From: Lachnospiraceae bacterium UBA5895
GTDB lineage: Bacteria; Bacillota; Clostridia; Lachnospirales; Lachnospiraceae
DNA: 16,066 nucleotides
NCBI GenBank assembly: GCA_002431915.1
Contig: DJEP01000052.1
Coordinates: forward strand, 1-16,066
Reading direction: 5' to 3'
The notes under the pieces are model-generated. The model was given only the letters and a program-made list of their open reading frames with translations. It searched no databases and was not told the DNA's origin. A program made the translations under genes and the position numbers. Shown piece after piece: positions 7,544 to 14,434 of the stretch. The first letter of the stretch is position 1. Every line of letters starts with the position of its first letter.

Positions 7544-7584
7544 CTGTCATTCCTATAAAAGATGCTCGGAAATGAGGAAAAAAG

Positions 7585-8451
7585 ATGATTTACAATACCT
7601 TTGAACTGCACCAGGAAGGTTCCCTGCCGGGAGCAAAACTGATTACTTATATTCAGGACGATTCCGACGCACTGGCTATCAAGGACAGACCGCTGATCCT
7701 GCTGTGCCCGGGAGGCGGCTACACCCGGACCTCCGACAGAGAGGCAGAGCCCATGGCACTGAAATTCCTGGCGATGGGATACCATGCGGCAGTGCTGCGC
7801 TATTCCTGCGCGCCGGCGGAATATCCCACGTCTTTAAAAGAACTGGCCTATAGCATCAAGCTTCTGCGGGAGCATGCAGAAGAGTGGCATATCGATCCCC
7901 ACAAGATCGTGGTGGAAGGATGCTCTGCGGGTGGACATCTGGCAGCCAGCCTGGGTGTGTTCTGGGATGAAGATTTCCTGGCAGAGAGCCAGGGACTTTC
8001 CGCTTCCGAGCATGAAATGCTGCGTCCTGACGGACTGCTGCTATGCTATCCGGTCATTACTTCCGGAGAGTTTGCCCACAGAGGATCTTTTGAGAATCTG
8101 TTAGGCAGCAGACAGGAAGAACTGGGCGAGAAGATGTCTCTGGAAAAACAGGTAACGGATAAAGTGCCGAAGACTTTTATCTGGCACACTTTCGCAGATC
8201 AGTCCGTACCCATAGAGAATTCCCTGCTGTTCGTCAGCGCACTTCGCAGAGCCGGAGTGCCCACGGAATTCCATATGTATGAAAAGGGTGCCCACGGACT
8301 GGCACTGGCGAATAAACTGACAGAGACCAATGACGGCAGAGCTGTGCAGGAGGAATGTGCTTCCTGGACCTGGCTGGCGCATACCTGGCTGGAGAGCCTG
8401 TTCGCAGGAGAAGTGGAAGACGGATTTCATGCACAGGGCAGAGAGTGGTAA
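7585..8451 (+). CDS. alpha/beta hydrolase, acetyl-xylan or feruloyl esterase-like
   Basis: A 288-residue serine hydrolase of the type used to remove acetyl or other acyl groups from plant glycans. The oxyanion segment is LLCPGGGYTRTSDRE (about 39-53), where PGGGY replaces the common HGGG. The nucleophile elbow is GCSAGG with S114, the acid is D205 in FADQSVP, and the base is H237 in EKGAHGLAL. There is no signal peptide, so it should act in the cytoplasm on imported oligosaccharides or small esters. The start at 7585 is supported by GAGGA seven bases upstream. A second, unrelated hydrolase follows after 55 bases. BD-FAE/Axe-like is the best family guess; the substrate is not determinable here. 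Confidence 0.85.
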   Translation: MIYNTFELHQEGSLPGAKLITYIQDDSDALAIKDRPLILLCPGGGYTRTSDREAEPMALKFLAMGYHAAVLRYSCAPAEYPTSLKELAYSIKLLREHAEEWHIDPHKIVVEGCSAGGHLAASLGVFWDEDFLAESQGLSASEHEMLRPDGLLLCYPVITSGEFAHRGSFENLLGSRQEELGEKMSLEKQVTDKVPKTFIWHTFADQSVPIENSLLFVSALRRAGVPTEFHMYEKGAHGLALANKLTETNDGRAVQEECASWTWLAHTWLESLFAGEVEDGFHAQGREW

Positions 8452-8506
8452 AAAATAATAGACAATAATAGAGAACACTAAAAACGAATCAGTGGGGTAA
8501 GGTACA

Positions 8507-9595
8507 ATGGAACAGGCAGATCAGATTCTTCAGATTCCGCACTTCTACGGAAGTCTGAAAGGAATGCAGAAGAAATTCGATAACTATGCAAGACAGGACG
8601 CTTTCACCGGAACCACCAGGGAGGAATGGAAAGCCTGGAAGAAGACTTCCAGAGAGACATTAAAAGACCTCCTGGGATGGAAATACATGGAGAATTGTGA
8701 TCTGGCACCCCGCGTGGAAGAAGTCGTGGAGCTGGAGAATGGTGGCATCCGTAGGGAGAAGGTCATCATTCAGGTAGAGCCGGAAGTGTATATGCCTATG
8801 TATATCCTGATCCCGCCGAAGCAGGGAGAGGGAAAGCAGAAATGTTTTCTTGCTCTTCCGGGACATCAGGGCGCGGGTAAATACAGTGTGGCAGGACGTG
8901 ACGATATTCCCGCGGTAAAGCGGATGATTGAGTTCTATCATTACGATTACGGTATGCAGCTGGCAAAGCGGGGCTATGTGGCAATCTGTCCGGATTGCAG
9001 AGGCTTCGGAGAGCGCAGGGATGAGGCATTGCAGAAGGGAACGGATGAGAAATCTTTCCTGACCAGTACCTGTTTTCAGCTGGCACACATGGCGGAACCT
9101 CTGGGAGAGACCGTGGCAGGCATGTGTACCTGGGACGCTTCCCGGCTGATCGACTATGTCTATGAACGCGGCGAATGGGATACCGAGGATCTGGGAGTTA
9201 TGGGATTTTCCGGCGGTGGAATGCAGACGCTGTGGATCTCCGCACTGGATGACCGTGTGAAAAAATGCATTATCAGCGGGTATCTCTATGGTTATAAGGA
9301 TGCACTGCTTTTGCTGAACGGAAACTGCAGCTGTAATTATGTTCCGCATCTGTGGGAACACTTTGATATGGGAGATATCGCTTCCCTCATTGCACCGAGA
9401 CCATTGGCGGTACAGTCGTGCAGAGATGATCATTTGAACGGTCCGAGAGGACTGGTGAATGTGACGGAGCAACTGGACATTGTGCGTAAGGCTTACCATC
9501 TGTACGGGAAGGAAGAATATCCGATCCATGATGTCAGAGAGGGAGACCATTGTTGGCATGAGGAAGTACTGGATGTGGCTTTGCCGAAATTGTAA
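8507..9595 (+). CDS. alpha/beta hydrolase with long N-terminal extension, putative carbohydrate esterase
   Basis: A 362-residue predicted serine hydrolase. An N-terminal helical region (about 1-65) precedes the core, which contains LALPGHQG (115-122), the CPDCRGFGER turn (161-170), WDASRLIDYV (209-218), the nucleophile elbow GFSGGG with S235, an acid at D307 or D308 (SCRDDHLNG), and a base in GDHCWHEE (H348 or H351). The pattern resembles the Abhydrolase_7/acetyl-esterase group. There is no signal peptide. It begins 55 bases after the previous hydrolase, with GGGGTAAGG before the ATG and no terminator between them, so the two may be cotranscribed. Its N-terminus and triad spacing differ from its neighbour, so it is not a recent duplicate. 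The substrate is unknown. Confidence 0.8.
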   Translation: MEQADQILQIPHFYGSLKGMQKKFDNYARQDAFTGTTREEWKAWKKTSRETLKDLLGWKYMENCDLAPRVEEVVELENGGIRREKVIIQVEPEVYMPMYILIPPKQGEGKQKCFLALPGHQGAGKYSVAGRDDIPAVKRMIEFYHYDYGMQLAKRGYVAICPDCRGFGERRDEALQKGTDEKSFLTSTCFQLAHMAEPLGETVAGMCTWDASRLIDYVYERGEWDTEDLGVMGFSGGGMQTLWISALDDRVKKCIISGYLYGYKDALLLLNGNCSCNYVPHLWEHFDMGDIASLIAPRPLAVQSCRDDHLNGPRGLVNVTEQLDIVRKAYHLYGKEEYPIHDVREGDHCWHEEVLDVALPKL

Positions 9596-9630
9596 AAAAT
9601 AAATAATTTTAGATAATTATGGAGGAACGT

Positions 9631-10608
9631 ATGGAATATATCGTTCTGGATCTGGAATGGAATCAGAGTAACACCGGCAAAGAGGATGCTGTGGAGAAGC
9701 TTCCTTTTGAAATTATAGAGATCGGTGCCATCAAACTGAATAACGAACGGATTATGGTCAGTGAATTTAACGAACTGGTGAAACCGCAGGTCTACCATGA
9801 GATGCACAAGATCACCAGTAAACTCATCCATATTCAGATGCAGGAGCTGGAACGGGGGAGACCTTTCCGGGAAGTCGGGGGAGATTTCGTGAACTGGTGC
9901 GGGCAGGAGGAGCATCTGTTCTGTACCTGGGGAACTCTGGATTTGACAGAATTACAGCGGAATATGGCCTATTATGAGATGCCGCTTTTAGCCCCGGGGC
10001 CGCTTCCGTTTCTCGATGTGCAGAAGCTGTTCGCCATTGCCTACGAGGAGCGAAAGATCCGCAGAAATCTGGAATATGCCATTGATTTCCTGCACATTGA
10101 AAAAGATATTCCCTTCCACCGGGCGTTCAGTGATGCTTATTATACGGCGAAGATCCTGATTCGGATACTGGAAGAACATCCTGAGGTACTGGTGAATCTG
10201 TCTTACGATACATTCTGTCCTCCCAAGGATCGCAAGGATGAGGTCAAGGCACAGTTTGATACCTATGTAAAATATATTTCCAGAGAATTCAAAGATAAGA
10301 CAGAAGCCTTTGCAGATAAAGAAGTTGTGTCCAGTAAATGCTACCTCTGTCACAGAAACCTGCGCAAAAAGATCAAATGGTTCAGCGCCAACGGCAGACA
10401 TTACTATTGTGTAGCCTACTGCGAAAAACACGGCTATCTCAAGGGCAAAATCCGGGTACGCAAGGCTTACGACGGCGGCGTATACATTGTAAAGACCACG
10501 AAACTCATTTCCAAGGAGGATGCGGAGGCAATCGCCGCCCGCAGAGACCATGCCAGAGAAGTGCGCAAGAGACACAAGCACAGCAAGGCGGGAAATACGG
10601 AAGAATAG
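9631..10608 (+). CDS. DEDD-family 3'-5' exonuclease with C-terminal Cys-rich module
   Basis: A 325-residue protein. Residues 1 to about 185 form an RNase T/DnaQ-type exonuclease: Exo I DLEWNQ (D7, E9), Exo II around WGTLDL (D104) and Exo III HRAFSDA (H163, D168), so all four acidic residues and the DEDDh histidine are present. Residues about 235-270 hold CYLC (237-240) and CVAYCEKH (260-267), a likely zinc-binding module, followed by a very basic tail. This fits a nucleic-acid-trimming enzyme related to KapD/ERI-1-like exonucleases, possibly acting on RNA. An earlier in-frame ATG at 9619 overlaps the GGAGG at 9621-9625, so the ATG at 9631, five bases after that site, is the start. Confidence 0.87.
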   Translation: MEYIVLDLEWNQSNTGKEDAVEKLPFEIIEIGAIKLNNERIMVSEFNELVKPQVYHEMHKITSKLIHIQMQELERGRPFREVGGDFVNWCGQEEHLFCTWGTLDLTELQRNMAYYEMPLLAPGPLPFLDVQKLFAIAYEERKIRRNLEYAIDFLHIEKDIPFHRAFSDAYYTAKILIRILEEHPEVLVNLSYDTFCPPKDRKDEVKAQFDTYVKYISREFKDKTEAFADKEVVSSKCYLCHRNLRKKIKWFSANGRHYYCVAYCEKHGYLKGKIRVRKAYDGGVYIVKTTKLISKEDAEAIAARRDHAREVRKRHKHSKAGNTEE

Positions 10609-10654
10609 GCGGAAAACACAGTAAATTACATTTTTAACAGGGAGGAGAAAGTGT

Positions 10655-11299
10655 ATGAAATACGCAGGGTTACCGATGGCAATGTGGGTGGTTTTCCACA
10701 AATCTTTCAGAAAGAATCTCACGGAGATCCTGAAGTATGATGAGCAGAAAAGTAAGAAAATTACTGTGGCTGCCAAAAAGAAATACAAAGAGATCATCGA
10801 GAAACTTCCGGAGTTCGAGAAAGAAGACCGGTTCCAGATGAACATTGTAAACTGTGCGATGCTATCCGCATTTTTCCTGAATATGCCGAAGCTTCCTACC
10901 GTTGAGGATGCCACGGTGTATTATGAGAAGACCATGATGAACGGGCTGGTGCGGTGGTTCTGCAAAAGGACCGGGAAGAATAAGTACTCGGAGGCGGATA
11001 TCCGGTCCATGAAAAATACGGCCAAACTCCGAGCAGGCGACCGGAATCCCTATTCCTGGAATATGGACTTCTATGAATATGAGGACGGCAGTGGTTATGA
11101 GGCGAGATTTACGACCTGCGGAATCTGCGCCCTTATGAAAGAACTGGGACTTACCGAGCTGATCCCCGCCATGTGCCGGTTCGACTACACCATGAGTGAG
11201 GCAGGAGGTGTCACGAATTTCGTCAGGAAATACACCCTTGCTTCCGGCGGACCCTATTGCGACTGTGGGTATAAGAAAAAGTTTAAGCAAATGCGGTAG
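10655..11299 (+). CDS. L-2-amino-thiazoline-4-carboxylic acid hydrolase-like protein
   Basis: A 214-residue cytoplasmic protein resembling the ATC hydrolase family, named after an enzyme that opens the thiazoline ring in microbial L-cysteine formation. The recognisable block is C-terminal: CGICALMKELGLTELIPAMC (155-174), DYTMSEAGG (177-185), then the SGGPYCDCGY segment (197-206). The conserved cysteines C155, C158, C174, C202 and C204 are prominent. Most members of this family in gut Firmicutes are uncharacterised, so the ATC reaction should not be assumed. The start has GGGAGGAG nine bases upstream. It lies 46 bases after the exonuclease gene with no terminator between them. Confidence 0.75.
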   Translation: MKYAGLPMAMWVVFHKSFRKNLTEILKYDEQKSKKITVAAKKKYKEIIEKLPEFEKEDRFQMNIVNCAMLSAFFLNMPKLPTVEDATVYYEKTMMNGLVRWFCKRTGKNKYSEADIRSMKNTAKLRAGDRNPYSWNMDFYEYEDGSGYEARFTTCGICALMKELGLTELIPAMCRFDYTMSEAGGVTNFVRKYTLASGGPYCDCGYKKKFKQMR

Positions 11300-11378
11300 A
11301 TACCGGGATTCTACTTCCGGGAGGTGTACTTATTTCTGAAAAGAGAATAGCATGATCTCAGACACAGGAGGTAAGCAC

Positions 11379-12284
11379 ATGGATCTCGTTAAGATAGGAA
11401 AATATATCGCAGGCAAGAGAAAAAACTTAGGCATGACGCAGAAACAGCTCGCTGAAAAACTGGGTATGAGTGATAAATCCGTATCCAAGTGGGAGCGGGG
11501 CGTGTGCCTGCCGGATGTATCCGTTTATCCGGAACTTTGCCAGATTCTCGGCATCAGTATCAATGAATTCCTGGCGGGAGAAGACATTGTCCGGGAAAAT
11601 ATTGCCCGAAAATCGGAAGAGAATATTATCGGACTGGCAACGGACAGTAAGCAGAAGCAAAAACGATTGAAATGCATTATTGGTATTCTGCTTGTCGCAG
11701 CGGCGATTGTCCTTTTGACGGTCGGAATCATGATATTCCGAAAAAATATGCCGCAGAACTTTATCGTTCCGGTGGACAAGGACAGCATTGAAATGAAAAC
11801 CGCGGAAATGTTGTCCGGTGTAGATGGTGCCTTTATGTATAAATACACGGCAACGAATGAATTTAAAACTCTATATATTCATATTTGGCAATACCGGGAA
11901 GGAAAGCTGGTAGACAGACAAAAGGCAGGGCTTTCGTATGAAGGAATGGATTCACCGCAGAATGGAACGATCATTATCGTACCGCAGCTTATGGATCGTA
12001 CTGTGAAAATTATTATTGCAGATGATGAATCGCAGGGAGATATGCGAATCCCAATCCTGGAGGATGTTCCGGAAGGAGAGCACTATGGATATGGAAGGAC
12101 TGCAACGGAAATTCAGGAGAAAGCGGATATTGTCTATGACGAACAGCAGCCGCTTCTTGCGCTGATCTATGATAATGACGAAGCGAGAAGTTTTGGCATT
12201 GATGATATTGTGAATGATCAGCTGGATGCCCTTGCAATGGATGATTATGTGTACTATTTTTCTTTCGAGTTCCGAACGAAATAG
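11379..12284 (+). CDS. XRE-family regulator with one membrane segment and external domain
   Basis: A 301-residue membrane-tethered regulator. Residues 1-62 are a Cro/C1-type helix-turn-helix (MTQKQLAEKLGMSDKSVSKWERG), followed by a linker rich in Lys and Gln and one transmembrane helix (about 98-119). The remaining 180 residues should lie outside the cell, by the positive-inside rule (KQKQKRLK before the helix). The external part has no motif I recognise. The frame opens at 11352, but the ATG at 11379 is used: AGGAGGT ends seven bases before it and the HTH begins at once. It is transcribed toward the metal-export operon and shares a terminator region with it. It may sense an envelope signal; its target genes are unknown. 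Confidence 0.85.
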   Translation: MDLVKIGKYIAGKRKNLGMTQKQLAEKLGMSDKSVSKWERGVCLPDVSVYPELCQILGISINEFLAGEDIVRENIARKSEENIIGLATDSKQKQKRLKCIIGILLVAAAIVLLTVGIMIFRKNMPQNFIVPVDKDSIEMKTAEMLSGVDGAFMYKYTATNEFKTLYIHIWQYREGKLVDRQKAGLSYEGMDSPQNGTIIIVPQLMDRTVKIIIADDESQGDMRIPILEDVPEGEHYGYGRTATEIQEKADIVYDEQQPLLALIYDNDEARSFGIDDIVNDQLDALAMDDYVYYFSFEFRTK

Positions 12285-12290
12285 ATAAAT

Positions 12291-12327
12291 AACCCCATTC
12301 CGTGAAAACAGAATGGGGTTCGTTTTT
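12291..12327 (+). terminator. intrinsic terminator between convergent genes
   Basis: AACCCCATTC (12291-12300) and GAATGGGGTT (12311-12320) make a perfect 10-bp stem with a 10-base loop, followed by CGTTTTT. On the plus strand it ends the XRE-family transcript. On the minus strand the same stem is followed only by ATTTAT-like sequence, so it would be a weaker terminator for the metal-export operon. Confidence 0.88.
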
Positions 12328-13021
12328 AGTTTGCGGCTTTTGCCTTTTTCTCTCTTTTTAAGAACAGGTACACACAGATACCGGCAAAAATAATCGTTGC
12401 AACGATCAGTATCGGCAGTACCGGGATGGAACTGATATCTGCATTGATCAGCATAAGTCCCTGATACAGTGTGAAGACACCGAATATCGAGAAGATAGCG
12501 AAGGCAAGGGTGCTGAGCAAGCCTTCCGGGGTCTTGCTCTTTAAGAGATATCCTGCCAACATTCCCAGAATATCTGCTAAAAACAATCCCAGAGAACAGC
12601 CAAGCCATACAATAAGTGCGGAGCTCATACCTTCATTGGCACCAAAGGTGATGGCAGTAAGCTGTGTCTTGTCTCCAAGCTCTGCTACGAAAAAGGTACA
12701 GAAAACCGCAAGGGGTGCAAACTGGATCTTGGACTTGCCGCTGCCTTCCTCTTCCTCGTCATCATCACCCGCAAGTGTTGATGCGGCAAAATAAAGAAAG
12801 GCAAGAGCCGCAATGATCTTAATGAGCCAGCCGGGAATGAACTCGCTGACAAGTCCACCGGCGATAACCGCCAATCCGTTCAGCACCAGGATTGCGGCAG
12901 CAGTTCCCAATATAATATCCCTTAATTTATATTTAGAAGTAAGAGCGATCAGCATAAGCTGTGTCTTATCGCCCATCTCTGCGATGAATACTGTTATAAA
13001 TGCTTTAAAAAATAATAACAT
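12326..13021 (-). CDS. TMEM165/GDT1 (UPF0016) family cation exporter, likely Mn2+
   Basis: A 231-residue polytopic membrane protein. The two inverted family signatures are EMGDKT (15-20) and ELGDKT (114-119), which supply the acidic residues for cation passage. Six membrane helices are readable, with an acidic loop (DDDEEEEG, about 86-93) between the halves. Family members export Mn2+ and/or Ca2+ in exchange for protons; in bacteria manganese efflux is the best-supported role. The length is normal (about 190-230). It starts 16 bases after the stop of the CaCA exchanger gene, so it is the second gene of that operon and shares its riboswitch, which favours Mn2+. The ribosome binding site is modest (GAGG, about 11 bases upstream). 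Confidence 0.93.
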   Translation of the reverse strand: MLLFFKAFITVFIAEMGDKTQLMLIALTSKYKLRDIILGTAAAILVLNGLAVIAGGLVSEFIPGWLIKIIAALAFLYFAASTLAGDDDEEEEGSGKSKIQFAPLAVFCTFFVAELGDKTQLTAITFGANEGMSSALIVWLGCSLGLFLADILGMLAGYLLKSKTPEGLLSTLAFAIFSIFGVFTLYQGLMLINADISSIPVLPILIVATIIFAGICVYLFLKREKKAKAAN

Positions 13022-13037
13022 TTGTCCGACGCCTCGT

Positions 13038-14039
13038 TTATCTTATTATGATATAAACTGCATATACTGCGTAAAGGGCAACCATGCAGAACCCCTCGAT
13101 TCTTCCGATTTTCTTTTTGCTTCCGGCAAAGATCCATACACATACAGTAAACACAATAAGTACGCACAGATCGATGATATTCTCAGTGATAATGCCGATG
13201 GGGCTGATTGCGGAGGCAACACCAAGTACCATCAGGATGTTGAATACATTGGAACCGATGGCATTACCCAGTGCCATATCGACTTCATTTTTCCGGGCGG
13301 CAACGATGGAAGTCACAAGCTCCGGAAGGGAGGTCCCGATGGAAACGATGGTAAGTCCGATCAGTGTCTGCGTCATTCCCAGGTCGCTTGCGATTCTGGA
13401 TGCGGCATCGACCGTGATATCTCCGCCGATGGCGATCGCAGCAGCACCGCCGACAATGAATAAAATGCTGAGTGGTACGGAAATCAGCTTGATATCTTCA
13501 TCGGATCCGCCCTCGATCTCCACCTTTTTACCTTCTTTATTTGCCTTTAAGGCAATCTTGACCATGTGGAAGATGTATCCGGCAAAAAGAACGATGAATA
13601 TTACTCCGTCGAGATGTCCGAGAGTCATACCGGATGTATCACCGAGACCTACAATTCCCAAAAGCATTAAGAGCCCGGCACAGATCAGGGAAAAGGGGAT
13701 ATCCCGCTTGATGGTTTCCTGTGCAACCTCTACGGTGGCAATCATTGCGCAGACACCGATTACGACCATCAGATTAAAAATATTGGAACCGACGACATTA
13801 CTGACTGCAAGTTCATTGTTGCCTGTAATGGAAGCAGATACACTGACCGCTGTCTCCGGAAGTGATGTTCCCATTGCCACAATGGTAAGTCCGATAATGA
13901 TAGACGGAACATGCAGTCTCTTTGCTACACTGGAACTTCCCTCTACGAAAAAGTCTGCACCTTTAATCAGCAGGACAAATCCGATTACAAGGAATACAAG
14001 AACAAGAGCAAACGGTGCATTGTTAATAAGTTTCTCCAT
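13038..14039 (-). CDS. CaCA-family Na+/Ca2+ (or Mn2+)-type cation antiporter
   Basis: A 333-residue membrane antiporter of the YrbG/K+-dependent Na+/Ca2+ exchanger type. Two homologous halves each carry an alpha repeat: GTSLPE (57-62) with GSNIFN (84-89), and GTSLPE (235-240) with GSNVFN (262-267). About ten membrane helices are readable, with a charged cytoplasmic loop around 165-187. The frame is open to 14153, but earlier starts would lie in the regulatory leader. The chosen ATG at 14039 is preceded by AAAGGAG with six bases between. As first gene behind a manganese-type riboswitch and cotranscribed with a GDT1-family exporter, it may export Mn2+ rather than, or as well as, Ca2+. That specificity is inference from the regulation. 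Confidence 0.9.
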   Translation of the reverse strand: MEKLINNAPFALVLVFLVIGFVLLIKGADFFVEGSSSVAKRLHVPSIIIGLTIVAMGTSLPETAVSVSASITGNNELAVSNVVGSNIFNLMVVIGVCAMIATVEVAQETIKRDIPFSLICAGLLMLLGIVGLGDTSGMTLGHLDGVIFIVLFAGYIFHMVKIALKANKEGKKVEIEGGSDEDIKLISVPLSILFIVGGAAAIAIGGDITVDAASRIASDLGMTQTLIGLTIVSIGTSLPELVTSIVAARKNEVDMALGNAIGSNVFNILMVLGVASAISPIGIITENIIDLCVLIVFTVCVWIFAGSKKKIGRIEGFCMVALYAVYAVYIIIR

Positions 14040-14106
14040 GGTTTTCTCCTTTGCGTGCTCCATTACAGTGTCGCCAGCCGAAAGATCCGCTATAAATTCA
14101 CCGGAT

Positions 14107-14180
14107 AAAAAAGACTCATGTATATCAATTATCTGCCAGTGTGTATTATACACAGACCGTTAATGGATATACATGAGTCT
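14107..14180 (-). terminator. riboswitch-controlled terminator before the cation-export operon
   Basis: On the minus strand AGACTCATGTATATC (complement of 14166-14180) pairs perfectly over 15 bp with GATATACATGAGTCT (complement of 14112-14126), followed by six T (complement of 14107-14112). Inside the long loop is a small hairpin, TGTGTAT/ATACACA. The first bases of the 5' arm include CTCATG (complement of 14172-14177), which is also the 3' strand of riboswitch stem P1. Terminator and P1 therefore cannot both form. Confidence 0.9.
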
Positions 14181-14268
14181 CATTATTCAAGATTTGCCAG
14201 ATTATACTCTCAAAAACTATAATCAGAATGTTGACAAATCACACTTTCGTGCTAACTACTCCCTCATG
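14172..14268 (-). ncRNA. yybP-ykoY-type manganese riboswitch
   Basis: On the minus strand P1 pairs CATGAG (complement of 14263-14268) with CTCATG (complement of 14172-14177). The first conserved loop, GGGAGTAG, is the complement of 14256-14263. A short hairpin GCAC-GAAA-GTGT follows, then the second conserved element GTCAACATTC (complement of 14226-14235). A perfect 7-bp stem GATTATA/TATAATC (14218-14224 with 14200-14206) and then TCTGGCAAATC complete the aptamer. GGGAGTAG and GTCAACAT are the hallmark bases of yybP-ykoY aptamers, which bind Mn2+. Since P1 uses bases of the terminator, metal binding should favour read-through (an ON switch). Assignment is by eye, without a covariance model. 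Confidence 0.85.
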
Positions 14269-14289
14269 GAATGTTAAGTTACTTGATAA

Positions 14290-14318
14290 ATAATATCAAA
14301 AGGAGGTGTGGGTGTCAA
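14290..14318 (-). promoter_or_regulatory. sigma-A promoter of the riboswitch and cation-export operon
   Basis: On the minus strand TTGACA (complement of 14313-14318, perfect) and TATTAT (complement of 14290-14295, 5 of 6) are exactly 17 bases apart. The predicted start is near 14283, about 15 bases before riboswitch P1. Confidence 0.82.
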
Positions 14319-14370
14319 TAGACAAAATGAAAGAAATGTAAGAAATATGAGCTGTTGTTGGGCAAAGCGG

Positions 14371-14399
14371 TTGTATCATAAAAACAGGTAAGTTATAAT
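14371..14399 (+). promoter_or_regulatory. sigma-A promoter of the frameshifted hydrolase
   Basis: TTGTAT (14371-14376) and a perfect TATAAT (14394-14399) are 17 bases apart, 35 bases before the hydrolase start. It diverges from the riboswitch promoter. The 395 bases between the two genes (14040-14434) are otherwise occupied by the riboswitch, its terminator and these promoters. Confidence 0.65.
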
Positions 14400-14434
14400 G
14401 AAAGTAATTCGTTAAGTTTGGGAGGGTGACGATC

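Noticed and set aside
11300..11340. Hairpin-like CCGG repeats after the ATC-hydrolase-like gene
   Set aside because: The stem is about four base pairs with no T-run; too weak to call a terminator.
13084..14163. Long plus-strand frame (359 codons) opposite the CaCA exchanger
   Set aside because: The Ser/Thr/Pro/Ile-rich product is what antisense reading of a membrane protein gives; the minus strand carries the duplicated GTSLPE and GSN motifs.
14329..14343. Tiny frame ATGAAAGAAATGTAA downstream of AAGGAGGTG
   Set aside because: Four codons only; the good ribosome-binding-like sequence overlaps the minus-strand promoter spacer and no leader peptide logic is visible.
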